The notes beneath the pieces are model-generated. The model saw only the letters and a list, made by a program, of their open reading frames with translations. It was not told where the DNA came from and did no database searches. A program made the translations under genes and the position numbers. 64,000 nt of DNA, taken from contig NZ_CP014754.1 in the NCBI RefSeq assembly GCF_001447155.2, positions 4,278,001 through 4,342,000 of the forward strand, written 5' to 3'. The stretch is from Marinobacter sp. LQ44 (GTDB lineage: Bacteria > Pseudomonadota > Gammaproteobacteria > Pseudomonadales > Oleiphilaceae). The stretch's first letter is position 1. Each line of letters begins with the position of its first letter. Below, in pieces: positions 19,535 through 28,565 of this stretch.

Positions 19535-20818
19535 ATGGCAGATGAAAGAAACGGCAGAGGCGACGATAACGGCAAGTTGCTGTACTGCTCGTTTTGTGGA
19601 AAGAGCCAGCATGAAGTCCGTAAGCTCATTGCAGGGCCCTCGGTGTTCATCTGCGACGAGTGCGTTGACCTGTGCAACGACATTATTCGCGAAGAGATTC
19701 AGGAAAACGCCCAGGAAGAGGCCAGCGATCGTCTTCCCACGCCGGCGGAAATCCGCGAGACCCTGAACGAATATGTGATTGGCCAGGATCGCGCCAAAGT
19801 TGTGTTGTCTGTCGCGGTTTACAACCACTACAAGCGTCTGCGCTATGGCGAAGGCAAAAGCGACGTTGAGCTGGGCAAGAGTAACATCTTGCTGATCGGT
19901 CCGACCGGGAGTGGCAAGACCCTGCTGGCCGAGACGCTGGCCCGGATGCTGAATGTGCCGTTTACCATTGCAGACGCCACCACGCTCACCGAAGCCGGTT
20001 ATGTGGGTGAAGATGTCGAGAATATCATCCAGAAGCTGCTGCAGAAGTGTGACTACGATGTAGAAAAGGCGCAGCGCGGCATTGTCTATATCGACGAAAT
20101 CGACAAAATTTCCCGCAAATCCGATAACCCCTCAATCACCCGTGATGTGTCGGGTGAGGGTGTGCAGCAAGCGCTCCTGAAACTGATCGAGGGTACGGTC
20201 GCGTCTGTGCCGCCCCAGGGTGGTCGTAAGCATCCGCAGCAGGAGTTTCTGCAGGTAGACACCACCAACATGCTGTTTATTTGCGGTGGCGCTTTTGCCG
20301 GCCTGGAGAAAGTGATTCAGGAGCGTTCGGAGCGCAGTTCCATAGGCTTTTCCGCAACGGTGAAGAGCCAGGACGACAGCAAGAATACCGGTGACATCAT
20401 CCGTGATGTCGAAACCGAGGATCTTGTGAAATTTGGTCTGATTCCGGAGTTTGTTGGCCGTTTGCCGGTGGTTGCTACGCTGACAGAGCTGGATGAACAA
20501 GCCCTGGTGCAAATCCTCACCGAGCCCAAGAACGCGCTGACCAAGCAATATCAGAAGCTGTTTGACATGGAAGGCGTGGAGCTGGACTTCCGGGAAGACG
20601 CGCTGCGTGCGGTAGCGCGCAAGGCCATGGAGCGCAAAACCGGTGCCCGGGGCCTCCGTTCAATCATGGAAGCCACACTGCTGGATACCATGTATCAGAT
20701 CCCATCTGAACATGATGTTTCCAAGGTGGTGATTGATGCCAGCGTCATCAGTGGTGACTCTGAGCCGTTCAAGATCTACGCAAGCAGTGACCATGCCAAA
20801 GCGGTACCCGAGGACTGA
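19535..20818 (+). CDS. clpX: ATP-dependent Clp protease ATP-binding subunit ClpX
   Basis: A 427-residue AAA+ unfoldase. The start at 19535 gives [11 protein letters not shown]; an upstream in-frame ATG at 19502 is not supported. It has an N-terminal zinc-binding domain with four Cys (CSFCGKS and CDECVDLC), Walker A GPTGSGKT, pore loop GYVG, Walker [10 protein letters not shown] and the IGF tripeptide (SSIGF) that contacts ClpP. A terminator follows, and the intron is inserted immediately behind it. Confidence 0.98.
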   Translation: MADERNGRGDDNGKLLYCSFCGKSQHEVRKLIAGPSVFICDECVDLCNDIIREEIQENAQEEASDRLPTPAEIRETLNEYVIGQDRAKVVLSVAVYNHYKRLRYGEGKSDVELGKSNILLIGPTGSGKTLLAETLARMLNVPFTIADATTLTEAGYVGEDVENIIQKLLQKCDYDVEKAQRGIVYIDEIDKISRKSDNPSITRDVSGEGVQQALLKLIEGTVASVPPQGGRKHPQQEFLQVDTTNMLFICGGAFAGLEKVIQERSERSSIGFSATVKSQDDSKNTGDIIRDVETEDLVKFGLIPEFVGRLPVVATLTELDEQALVQILTEPKNALTKQYQKLFDMEGVELDFREDALRAVARKAMERKTGARGLRSIMEATLLDTMYQIPSEHDVSKVVIDASVISGDSEPFKIYASSDHAKAVPED

Positions 20819-20849
20819 CTCAGTTCTGTGGGTATTTGGCAGTGCATTG

Positions 20850-20875
20850 AAAAGGGGCGGCTATCGCCCCTTTTT
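20850..20875 (+). terminator. Rho-independent terminator of clpX, intron target site
   Basis: GGGGCG-GCTAT-CGCCCC with a preceding A-run and a following T5, 32 bp after the clpX stop. The group II intron begins one or two bases after the T-run, on the same strand. Confidence 0.9.
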
Positions 20876-21606
20876 CGTTTGCCCGGCGAAGCCGGCAAAC
20901 CCGGCCATCTGAAAGAAGGTGGCGTCACCCCGACTGAGGGGAAGACAATCCGACTGGCAAGGGCGCCACTGGCCAACGGTGGGGTCTGAAGGAAGCCATA
21001 GGAAGTTAACGGTACACAACGCAAGTGAACCTGCTTCGGCAGGTCAGGTGGGCCAGCGTGCGAAATAACGCGACGCCCGATACTCAGTCAGACCTGGGCT
21101 GTGTTTGAGGGTGGCATCGTTAACAGGGAGCCGGTGCAGTAACCGGGGAAGCCTGACACCGAATCCGGCGTTGTCGGAGGCTGTGGCGCAAGGTGAAAGC
21201 CGAGGCCGCAGTTGGTGCGAGGTGGCAGATGAAGCCGTAGTAGTGAGGAAGTTCCGGCCTGAGAAGCCTGGTAACAGCGTGGAGGATAAAACCGGAATGA
21301 CCGCTGACGGAGGTTCAGCGGACCGGTCAGGGTCAAAAGCTCTGATCGGATGCGAAGGGCGGAAGTCATTAACGAGAATGACGGACGACGAGTGAGAGGT
21401 GGACGCTGTGTTCACAAGCTGCCCGACGGGGCAGGGACGTGCACTGGGGTACTGCGGGAACGCAGTGGCTCTGGTGTTCTCCGAACAAGGGAGTAGAGCG
21501 ATACCGTGGCGGCAGATTGCCTGAGCGCTAGCACCCGGGCGGATCGCTTGAAACACACCGGCAGCCAAGCCAACCCTCGAAGCCGTCATCGCGGAGATGA
21601 GCAGGC

Positions 21607-22884
21607 ATGAGGAAATACTACAGTCTGTACGGGCAATTGCTGTCAAAACAGCGCCTGTATGAAGCCTTCAGACACATCAAACGCAACAAGGGCGCGGCCG
21701 GAATCGATGGGCAGAGCCTGAGTGGGTTTGAGGCGAATCTGGAGGTGGAGCTGTCGTGCCTGTTGCTCGAGCTGAAGGAAAAGCGCTATCGGGCGCAGCC
21801 AGTCAGACGCGTAGCCATCGCCAAGGATGACGGCGGTGAGCGTCTGCTGGGCATTCCGACGGTTCGGGACCGGGTTGTGCAACAGGCGCTGCGCCGTATT
21901 ATCGAACCGATCTTCGAGCCGGATTTCCACCCGTCGAGTTACGGGTATCGTCCGGGACGCAGTGGTCACCACGCCATCGGCAAGGCGGAGTTGTTTATCC
22001 GCCGATACCGGCGTGACTGGGTTGTGGACATGGACCTGTCGAAATGCTTCGACACGCTCAACCATGACCTGATCATCCGCCAGTTCCGCCAACGGATCAC
22101 GGACGGCAGTGTCCTGTCACTGCTGCGCCAGTTCCTGGAAAGTGGCGTGATGGTGGGATACCACCTCGAAGAGACGGAACTGGGAAGCCCTCAGGGTGGC
22201 GTGATCAGTCCGCTGATCGCAAACGCCTACCTGGACGCCTTCGACCAGTTCATGAAAGCGCGGGGGCACCGGATCGTCCGCTACGCGGACGACATCCTGA
22301 TCCTGTGCGGCTCACGAGCGGGCGCGGAGAATGCGTTACGGGTGGCCCAACGCTATCTGGAAGAAGAGCTGAAGCTGACGGTGAACGTCACCAAGACCCA
22401 CATCGCCCACAGCGATGAGGGGGTAAAGTTCCTGGGCGTGGTGATCTACACGAACTACACCCGCATCCAGGACAAGAAGGTGGTGAAACTCAAGCAGAAG
22501 CTGAAAGCGCTGACAAAGCGTAACCGGGGCATCGGGCTTGCGGCGATTATCCGCGAGCTGAATCCGGTGCTACGGGGCTTTGCCAACTACTTCCGGGTGG
22601 CGAACTGCGCGAGGGTGCTGAAGCAGGTGATGAGTTGGTTAAGGCGGCGCCTGCGCTGCATCCAGCTCAAGCAGTGGAAAAAGCCGAGTCGGCTGCATCG
22701 GAGGCTGAAACAGCTAGGTTACCAACCCCCGTTCCGGCATATCAAGATGCAAAGCTGGCGCAACGCGGCGTCCCCACTGGCCAGTCTGGCCCTGCCCAAC
22801 ACCTACCTGCACAATGACCTGAAGTTGATAGATCTTGCGAAGGTTAAAACCGGCATCACTGTCCCCGAGTTCGGGGTAAGTTAA
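21607..22884 (+). CDS. ltrA: Group II intron reverse transcriptase/maturase
   Basis: A 425-residue intron-encoded protein. The fingers region starts RLYEAFRHIKRNKGAAGIDG. The palm includes YGYRPGRSGHHA, VVDMDLSKCFDTLNHD, GSPQGGVISPLIAN and the catalytic RYADDILIL near residue 226. A maturase domain X follows (LRGFANYFRVANC) with a basic tail. I see no HNH endonuclease, so mobility would rely on nicked or single-stranded DNA at replication forks or terminators. No frameshift or stop disrupts it. It stabilises the intron RNA and reverse transcribes it during retrohoming. Confidence 0.93.
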   Translation: MRKYYSLYGQLLSKQRLYEAFRHIKRNKGAAGIDGQSLSGFEANLEVELSCLLLELKEKRYRAQPVRRVAIAKDDGGERLLGIPTVRDRVVQQALRRIIEPIFEPDFHPSSYGYRPGRSGHHAIGKAELFIRRYRRDWVVDMDLSKCFDTLNHDLIIRQFRQRITDGSVLSLLRQFLESGVMVGYHLEETELGSPQGGVISPLIANAYLDAFDQFMKARGHRIVRYADDILILCGSRAGAENALRVAQRYLEEELKLTVNVTKTHIAHSDEGVKFLGVVIYTNYTRIQDKKVVKLKQKLKALTKRNRGIGLAAIIRELNPVLRGFANYFRVANCARVLKQVMSWLRRRLRCIQLKQWKKPSRLHRRLKQLGYQPPFRHIKMQSWRNAASPLASLALPNTYLHNDLKLIDLAKVKTGITVPEFGVS

Positions 22885-22890
22885 TGGCAT

Positions 22891-22963
22891 GAGCCGTATA
22901 CGTGGCCCGTATGTACGGTTCTGGGAGAGGGATGAGGCGGTAACGCCTCACCCTACTCGCTAT
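22891..22963 (+). other. Intron domains V and VI
   Basis: Domain V (22891-22921) has outer stem GAGCCGTA/TACGGTTC, a two-base TG bulge and inner stem TACG/CGTA. The tip loop is not the usual GNRA. Domain VI (about 22924-22955) has a hairpin capped by GTAA with the branch-point A at 22955. The intron ends in CTAT at 22963. Confidence 0.75.
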
Positions 22964-23008
22964 GACAGCTGAATGCTGTTCCTGCCCATCGGTTCCTTTC
23001 GTAAAAAG

Positions 23009-23035
23009 ATTGCAATTTTCGCCGCCGCCCCAATG
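23009..23035 (+). promoter_or_regulatory. Possible sigma-32 heat-shock promoter of lon
   Basis: ATTGCAA (23009-23015), a 12-bp spacer and CCCCAATG (23028-23035) resemble the RpoH consensus CTTGAAA / CCCCATNT and lie 42 bp before the lon ATG. lon is a known RpoH target in related bacteria. The intron ends 45 bp upstream of this element, so the promoter is left intact. The match is imperfect. Confidence 0.45.
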
Positions 23036-23076
23036 ATGGGTGATATGCTGAATAAAATGCTGTCAGAGGATTCCCT

Positions 23077-25494
23077 ATGACCCGTATATCTGAAGAAACC
23101 GTGCAAGACTACCCACTGCTCCCGCTGCGGGACGTCGTGGTGTTTCCGCACATGGTGGTCCCGTTGTTTGTGGGCCGGGAGAAGTCCATCCAGGCACTGG
23201 AAGCCGCGATGGAGGGCAGCAAGGAAATCCTTCTGGTCGCCCAGAAAGACGCCTCAACCGATGAGCCTGGTGCAGTGGATGTGTTCTCGATGGGGACTCT
23301 GGCCACCGTACTGCAGATGCTTCGTCTGCCGGATGGTACCGTCAAGGTGCTGGTTGAGGGCAATGCCAGGGCCAGCATTACCGATATTTCCGAGGGTGAT
23401 TTCCTGTCAGGACAGGCCATTCTGATGGAAGAAGAGTCTTTACCTGAGCGCGAAGAGGATGTGCTCACCAAGACCCTGATGGACGAGTTCGAAAAGTATG
23501 TGAAGCTGTCCAAGAAGGTGCCGTCAGAGGTTTCCAATGCCTTGACGGGTATTCAGGAGCTGGAGCGCCTGGTGGATACCATGGCGGCCCATCTTGAAAT
23601 GCGCATTCCCGAGAAGCAGGAATTGCTGGAGGCGCTGGACGTTCGCAAGCGTGTTGACCTGCTGCTGGGCAAACTGGACGGTGAGATCGACCTGATTGAG
23701 GTGGAAAAGCGCATCCGCGGCCGCGTCAAGAAACAGATGGAGCGGAGCCAGCGCGAGTATTACCTGAACGAGCAGATGAAGGCCATCCAGAAAGAGATGG
23801 GCAATCTGGGCGAAGGCAATAACGACTTCGAAGAACTCGAGCAGAAGCTTGAGGAAGCCGGCCTGCCGGAAGAGGCGCGCAAGAAAACCGAAACAGAACT
23901 CAACAAACTGAAGATGATGTCACCCATGTCGGCGGAAGCCACCGTTGTGCGGGGTTACATCGACTGGATGCTGGCGGTGCCCTGGAAAAAACGCAGCCGC
24001 GTGCGTCACGATCTGGAGAAGGCCCGAGAGATCCTGGATAAGGACCACTACGGCCTGGACGAGGTGAAGAAGCGCATCCTTGAGTACCTGGCAGTGCAAA
24101 GCCGTGTGAAGAAGGTCAAGGGGCCTGTGCTTTGCCTGGTTGGGCCTCCCGGCGTCGGCAAGACGTCGCTTGGGCAGTCCATCGCTAAGGCGACTAACCG
24201 CAAGTATACCCGGATGGCTCTGGGCGGCGTTCGGGATGAGGCAGAGATTCGCGGGCATCGGAAAACCTATATTGGCGCTCTGCCGGGTAAGCTGCTGCAG
24301 AAGCTGTCCAAGGTTGGAGTAAAGAACCCGCTGTTCCTGTTCGATGAAATCGACAAGATGGGTATGGACCACCGGGGTGATCCGGCGTCAGCCTTGCTTG
24401 AGGTGCTGGACCCTGAGCAGAATCACACCTTTAACGATCATTACCTGGAGGTGGATTACGACCTCTCGGACGTGATGTTCGTGTGTACCTCCAACTCCAT
24501 GGATATTCCGCCGGCCCTGCTGGACCGGATGGAGATCATCCGGATTCCGGGCTACACCGAGGAAGAAAAGGTCAATATTGCTCTGCGCTACCTGTTGCCC
24601 AAGCAGATCAAGGCAAACGGCTTGCGCAAGGACGAACTGAAGATTCCCGAAGCGACACTCCGTGACCTGATCCGCTACTACACCCGTGAGGCGGGTGTGC
24701 GCGGCCTGGAGCGGGAAATCGCCAAGATCTGCCGGAAAGTGGTCAGGGAGCACGTAGAGGCCAACGACAAGGCCTCTGTGACCCTCTCGCCCGAGATGCT
24801 GGAGGACTACTCCGGCGTCAAGAAATTCAAGTATGGTCTGGCGGAAGAGAAGAACGAGATTGGTCAGGTGACCGGGCTTGCCTGGACCCAGGTGGGTGGC
24901 GAGTTGTTGACCATCGAATGTGCTCTGACCCCAGGTAAAGGTCGAGTGGTCAAGACCGGTTCATTGGGGGACGTCATGCAGGAGTCGATTCAGACGGCCC
25001 TGACGGTGGTTCGCAGCCGGGCTTCTGGCCTTGGCATTGCCGATGATTTTCATGAAAAACACGATCTCCACGTGCACGTACCTGAGGGTGCAACGCCAAA
25101 AGATGGTCCCAGTGCCGGTATTGGTATGTGCACAGCGCTGGTGTCTGCACTGACCAAAATTCCGGTTCGGGCCGAGGTGGCCATGACCGGTGAGATTACC
25201 CTCCGGGGCAAGGTTTTGGCGATTGGTGGGCTCAAGGAGAAGCTGCTGGCAGCCCATCGGGGGGGCATCAAGACCGTCATTATCCCGGATGAAAATGTTA
25301 GGGATCTCAAGGAGATACCAGAGAATATAAAAGAGTCTCTGGAGATCCGCCCGGTGAAGTGGATCGATGAGGTTCTGGACATTGCACTGGCTTACCAGCC
25401 GGAGCCGCGCACGGCTGATTCGGCAAAAGAGGGAGCCTCGTCGAAAGCCGGAGATGATGCCGGCGATGCTGCCGAGCGCATAAATACACATTAA
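23077..25494 (+). CDS. lon: ATP-dependent Lon protease
   Basis: An 805-residue cytosolic AAA+ serine protease that degrades misfolded and regulatory proteins. Domain order is the N-terminal substrate domain ([22 protein letters not shown]), a coiled-coil linker at about 190-290, AAA+ with GPPGVGKTS and [10 protein letters not shown], and the Ser-Lys protease domain with KDGPSAG and [19 protein letters not shown]. The C-terminal tail after PEPRTADS is low in complexity. AGAGGA precedes the ATG. Between it and hupB is a 237-bp promoter region. Confidence 0.98.
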   Translation: MTRISEETVQDYPLLPLRDVVVFPHMVVPLFVGREKSIQALEAAMEGSKEILLVAQKDASTDEPGAVDVFSMGTLATVLQMLRLPDGTVKVLVEGNARASITDISEGDFLSGQAILMEEESLPEREEDVLTKTLMDEFEKYVKLSKKVPSEVSNALTGIQELERLVDTMAAHLEMRIPEKQELLEALDVRKRVDLLLGKLDGEIDLIEVEKRIRGRVKKQMERSQREYYLNEQMKAIQKEMGNLGEGNNDFEELEQKLEEAGLPEEARKKTETELNKLKMMSPMSAEATVVRGYIDWMLAVPWKKRSRVRHDLEKAREILDKDHYGLDEVKKRILEYLAVQSRVKKVKGPVLCLVGPPGVGKTSLGQSIAKATNRKYTRMALGGVRDEAEIRGHRKTYIGALPGKLLQKLSKVGVKNPLFLFDEIDKMGMDHRGDPASALLEVLDPEQNHTFNDHYLEVDYDLSDVMFVCTSNSMDIPPALLDRMEIIRIPGYTEEEKVNIALRYLLPKQIKANGLRKDELKIPEATLRDLIRYYTREAGVRGLEREIAKICRKVVREHVEANDKASVTLSPEMLEDYSGVKKFKYGLAEEKNEIGQVTGLAWTQVGGELLTIECALTPGKGRVVKTGSLGDVMQESIQTALTVVRSRASGLGIADDFHEKHDLHVHVPEGATPKDGPSAGIGMCTALVSALTKIPVRAEVAMTGEITLRGKVLAIGGLKEKLLAAHRGGIKTVIIPDENVRDLKEIPENIKESLEIRPVKWIDEVLDIALAYQPEPRTADSAKEGASSKAGDDAGDAAERINTH

Positions 25495-25509
25495 ACACCC
25501 GATGAGTTG

Positions 25510-25539
25510 TTGACATGCCTGAGAGCCCGTTGGTATAAC
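25510..25539 (+). promoter_or_regulatory. Sigma-70 promoter of hupB
   Basis: A perfect -35 TTGACA (25510-25515), an 18-bp spacer and TATAAC (25534-25539). The leader to the hupB start is about 185 nt, long enough for further control. Confidence 0.75.
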
Positions 25540-25731
25540 TGTTTCGCCGTGAAGCAGCCAATACCAAGGGCTCCCGCGCAGTAAGTGCCTATTCCGAACA
25601 CCGGTGTACTACCGAAAGGAATAAGAAAACTGAAGAATGGAATTCTCCGACCGCATATGCGATAGTCGGGAACGTCCTCGAAAAACAAACCGACCTATAA
25701 CATCTTCAACCTGAAATCGAAGGGGTTTAGT

Positions 25732-26004
25732 GTGAACAAGTCCGAACTTATCGATGCAATTGCAGAGTCCGCAGATATCTCCAAAGCTGCAGCTGGCCGT
25801 GCGCTGGATGCCATGACCAACTCCATCACTGGAGCACTGAAGAAAGGCGATCAGGTTACCCTGATCGGCTTCGGTACCTTTTCTGTGAAAGAGCGCGCTG
25901 CCCGTACCGGCCGCAACCCGCAGACTGGCGCTGAAATCAAGATTCCGGCCTCTAAAGTGCCTGGATTCAAAGCAGGCAAGGCCCTGAAAGACGCCGTTAA
26001 GTAA
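25732..26004 (+). CDS. hupB: DNA-binding protein HU-beta
   Basis: A 90-residue nucleoid protein, starting at a GTG (25732) with AAGGGG upstream. It has the HU/IHF fold with dimer helices ([21 protein letters not shown]) and the DNA-binding arm with GRNPQTG. It introduces bends and constrains supercoils. Position between lon and ppiD is conserved in Pseudomonas. Confidence 0.98.
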   Translation: MNKSELIDAIAESADISKAAAGRALDAMTNSITGALKKGDQVTLIGFGTFSVKERAARTGRNPQTGAEIKIPASKVPGFKAGKALKDAVK

Positions 26005-26017
26005 AGGCTCTTTCTTT

Positions 26018-26085
26018 GGCAGCTTTCGCTTGCGAAAGCTGCCGCAAGAATTCAAGGCGCATTCCGGACAGGGTGCGCCTTTTTT
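26018..26085 (+). terminator. Double hairpin ending hupB
   Basis: Two consecutive stem-loops. The first, 26018-26043, is a perfect 12-bp stem GGCAGCTTTCGC with a 2-nt loop and no T-run. The second, 26054-26085, is AAGGCGCA...TGCGCCTTTTTT, a standard intrinsic terminator. The first may protect the abundant hupB mRNA from 3' decay. Confidence 0.85.
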
Positions 26086-26150
26086 ACGTTAAAGTGCAGC
26101 CGTCTCACCAATAACACCAGCACGACCTTGAACAGGGATTCAGGAACAAC

Positions 26151-28004
26151 ATGCTTCAAGATATTCGGGATAACGCCCAGGGTACTATTGCAAAGGTTAT
26201 TATCGGCCTTCTGATTATTTCTCTGTCAATCTGGGGGATGGACGCCATTGTTGGCGGTTTTTCCGGTGAGCCGGAAGTGGCCACTGTTAACGGAGACTCC
26301 ATCACCGAGCGTGAGTTTTTGCGCACCGTGCAGCTGGAAACACAGCAGCGGCTCATGCAGATGGACAGCCCGGATCCCTCCATGCTGGATGAAGATCAGA
26401 TCCGCCGGGATGTGCTGGAATCCCTGATCCAGGAGCGGGTACTGACCCTCGACGCCCAAGCCCAGGGTCTGGAGCTGTCGGATGCCGACATCGATGCGCT
26501 GATTACCCAGATGCCCCAGTTTCAGGTAGACGGCCAGTTTAACCGTGATCGGTTTGTGGCAACGGTACGCAATGTTGGCATGGGTGTGGGTGAATTCCGC
26601 GAGAACCTGCGGAAGAACTACGTGGTCAACCAGATTCGTGCGTCCATCGCGCAGACCGGTATTGTGGCCAGTGAAAACGTCGCACAACTGTTGCGTATCC
26701 AGAATCAGACCCGCGATTTCCGTGTGCTGACCGTTAGCGCAGACTCCCTGTCTGAGCAGATTAAGGTAACCGAGGAAGAGATTCAGTCGTTTTACGACGA
26801 CAACGCCGATCAGTTCCGTGAGCCCGAGCAGGTGCACGTGGCTTACATTACGCTGTCGTTGGGCGCCCTGGCGGATGCGATCGAAATCTCCGAGGAAGAC
26901 CTGCGGGGCTTCTACGATGAGCGGGCCGAAGAATACGCCCGTGAGGAGCGGCGCGCTGCCCATATCCTGATTGAAGACGGTAGCGATGCTGAGGCTACCA
27001 TCGCGTCGATTCAGGAGCGTTTGGAGGCAGGTGAATCGTTTGCGGAACTGGCCGAGGAATTCTCCGCTGATACGGTTTCAGCCCGTGACGGTGGTGACCT
27101 GGGTTATGCTGGCCGAGGTGTCTACGATGAGGCTTTCGAGAACGCGCTCTTTGCCCTGGAAGAAGGTGAAGTGTCGGGCCCGGTTGAAACCAGCTTTGGT
27201 ATCCACCTGATCCGGCTGGAGGGCGTGCGTCGTTCCGATGTTCCGTCGTTTGAGTCGTTGCGGGGTGAGTTGCGTGATGAACTGGCCCGCAGCCGCGCCA
27301 GTGAGCGTTTCGCTGAAGTACGTGCTCAGCTGGCGGATGCGGCCTACGCTGCGGACGATCTGGCGGGCCCGGCAGCCGAGCTTGGCCTGGAAGTGCGGGA
27401 AGTGGACGGGGTAACCCGGGAGGGTGGAGCCGCGCCTTTCGATCACGCCGGGCTGGTGCGTCAGCTGTTCTCTGATGATGTACTGCAGGGCGGTTTCAAC
27501 ACCGAGCTGATCGACGTTGGTGACAACGCGTCTGTGGTGGCTCGCGTCCGCGAATACTTGGAGCCTCGTCAGCGTGAGCTGGCCGACGTTCGTGACGACA
27601 TTGCCGCCATGTTGGAAGCGCGCAAGACCCGGCAGGCGCTTGAGGCTCGGGTAGACGAGCTGATGGCAGCCCTGGAAGCGGGAGAAGATCCCGAATCGCT
27701 GAATGCCGGTGACTGGCAGCGCTTCGAGAACCAGGGGCGAGACGGCGCTAACCTGAGCCGCTTTGTGGTGCAGCGTGCCTTTGCCATGCCGCGCCCGGAG
27801 GAAGGTAATCCTTCGATGGCCAAAGCCGTGGGCCAGCGTGAGGCGGCGATTATTCTGGTTGATGCCGTAAACGAAGGTGCGGTGGATACAGATGGCGCTG
27901 AATACCAGCAGTTGCGTCAATTCCTGGCCCAGCTCGAGGGCCAGCGTGAGTACATGGCTTATCAGCAATACCTGAGAAACACCGCGGAGGTCGACAGGGA
28001 TTGA
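26151..28004 (+). CDS. ppiD: Periplasmic folding chaperone / prolyl isomerase PpiD
   Basis: A 617-residue inner-membrane protein with one N-terminal anchor (IIGLLIISLSIWGMDAIVGG, about residues 14-33) and a large periplasmic part. A SurA-like N-terminal domain is followed by a parvulin domain at about 265-365 (RRAAHILIEDG, SARDGGDLGYAGRG, GPVETSFGIHLIRLEG) and a C-terminal helical domain. It sits at the SecYEG exit and assists outer-membrane and secreted proteins. Length matches the family. Confidence 0.96.
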   Translation: MLQDIRDNAQGTIAKVIIGLLIISLSIWGMDAIVGGFSGEPEVATVNGDSITEREFLRTVQLETQQRLMQMDSPDPSMLDEDQIRRDVLESLIQERVLTLDAQAQGLELSDADIDALITQMPQFQVDGQFNRDRFVATVRNVGMGVGEFRENLRKNYVVNQIRASIAQTGIVASENVAQLLRIQNQTRDFRVLTVSADSLSEQIKVTEEEIQSFYDDNADQFREPEQVHVAYITLSLGALADAIEISEEDLRGFYDERAEEYAREERRAAHILIEDGSDAEATIASIQERLEAGESFAELAEEFSADTVSARDGGDLGYAGRGVYDEAFENALFALEEGEVSGPVETSFGIHLIRLEGVRRSDVPSFESLRGELRDELARSRASERFAEVRAQLADAAYAADDLAGPAAELGLEVREVDGVTREGGAAPFDHAGLVRQLFSDDVLQGGFNTELIDVGDNASVVARVREYLEPRQRELADVRDDIAAMLEARKTRQALEARVDELMAALEAGEDPESLNAGDWQRFENQGRDGANLSRFVVQRAFAMPRPEEGNPSMAKAVGQREAAIILVDAVNEGAVDTDGAEYQQLRQFLAQLEGQREYMAYQQYLRNTAEVDRD

Positions 28005-28029
28005 TTCCCGGGTGCGATCAAGAGTGATT

Positions 28030-28062
28030 AAAAAAGGGTGCCGATCAGGCACCCTTTTTTTT
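28030..28062 (+). terminator. Rho-independent terminator after ppiD
   Basis: AAGGGTGCC-GATCA-GGCACCCTT with A-run and T8 flanks. It also faces the end of the convergent lipoprotein gene (28076) and may serve both strands. Confidence 0.93.
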
Positions 28063-28075
28063 ACGTGTTAGGGAA

Positions 28076-28504
28076 TCAGTTGGCTTTTTTGATGTACACC
28101 GTGGGAGTCTCACCGGTGACGTCGAAATAAAAGCCGTATACCGCCGATTCCGGTGGCGTGAAACGGAAGTTCTCAAACACGGCTGAACAGTTCGCTCGAA
28201 CCGGCGTGTTGAGCGCTACCTCCTTGTCGTCTTTCTCGGACAGGTAACCGCAGTTGGCCCCATTGCTCCAGTTGGCATCGCCAAACTTGAATTCATAGGG
28301 TTGGCCGTCAGCCTTTAACTCGATTTCCGTTCGATAGACGCCGGTGTCCACCTTCTTGACCTTGTATTCGGGTAGCGCATCCCACCAGGCAAACTGCCCG
28401 CGCAGATACAGTGACTGGCTGTAGTCACGCTCACCACCGGTGGTGGCACAACCGGTCATGGCAAGCACAGATATCAGAGCCAGATTGCCAAGTACTTTTT
28501 TCAT
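28076..28504 (-). CDS. Small lipoprotein with carbohydrate-binding-like beta domain, pullulanase-linked
   Basis: A 142-residue protein starting at MKKVLGN (28504; an upstream frame is not needed). The lipobox LAMTGC gives a mature lipoprotein of about 125 residues. The rest looks like a beta-sandwich with LYLRGQFAWWDALPEY, ELKADGQPYEFKFGDANWS and a paired Cys region (NCGYL, ANCSAVF). It resembles the small N-terminal modules of GH13 enzymes that hold glucans. It lies 61 bp after pulA on the same strand, so it probably assists glucan binding at the cell surface or in the periplasm. Function is inferred from context. Confidence 0.65.
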   Translation of the reverse strand: MKKVLGNLALISVLAMTGCATTGGERDYSQSLYLRGQFAWWDALPEYKVKKVDTGVYRTEIELKADGQPYEFKFGDANWSNGANCGYLSEKDDKEVALNTPVRANCSAVFENFRFTPPESAVYGFYFDVTGETPTVYIKKAN

Positions 28505-28528
28505 GTTGTTCTCCTTGTTATCAATGGT

Positions 28529-28551
28529 CACAGCCGGCATGGCCGGCTGTG
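28529..28551 (-). repeat. Intergenic hairpin between pulA and the small lipoprotein gene
   Basis: A perfect stem CACAGCCGGC-ATG-GCCGGCTGTG without a T-run, between two co-directional genes. It probably stabilises the upstream message or sets differential expression rather than terminating fully. Confidence 0.6.
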
Positions 28552-28565
28552 TTGAGGCCCGCCGG

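Larger units (their letters stand above)
20877..22963 (+). mobile_element. Group II intron with reverse transcriptase/maturase ORF
   Basis: About 2.09 kb inserted between the clpX terminator and the lon promoter. About 730 bp of non-coding, structured RNA (domains I-III) precede the ORF, which lies in the domain IV position. Domain V starts at 22891 (GAGCCGTA pairing with TACGGTTC). Domain VI follows with helix TGAGGCG-GTAA-CGCCTCA and a bulged A eight bases before a 3' end in AT. The 3' boundary (22963) is well supported. The 5' boundary, GTTTG at 20877, is inferred from the end of the terminator and differs from the usual GTGYG. Insertion behind a terminator resembles bacterial class C introns. 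All parts look intact, so it may be splicing-competent. Confidence 0.85.

Noticed and set aside
21044..21646. 200-codon minus-strand frame within the intron
   Set aside because: It overlaps structured intron RNA and the start of the maturase ORF; no recognisable protein.
22891..22921. Domain V regarded as degenerate because it is 31 nt and lacks a GNRA loop
   Set aside because: The outer stem and two-base bulge are intact and related introns with a similar short tip are familiar, so inactivation is not shown.
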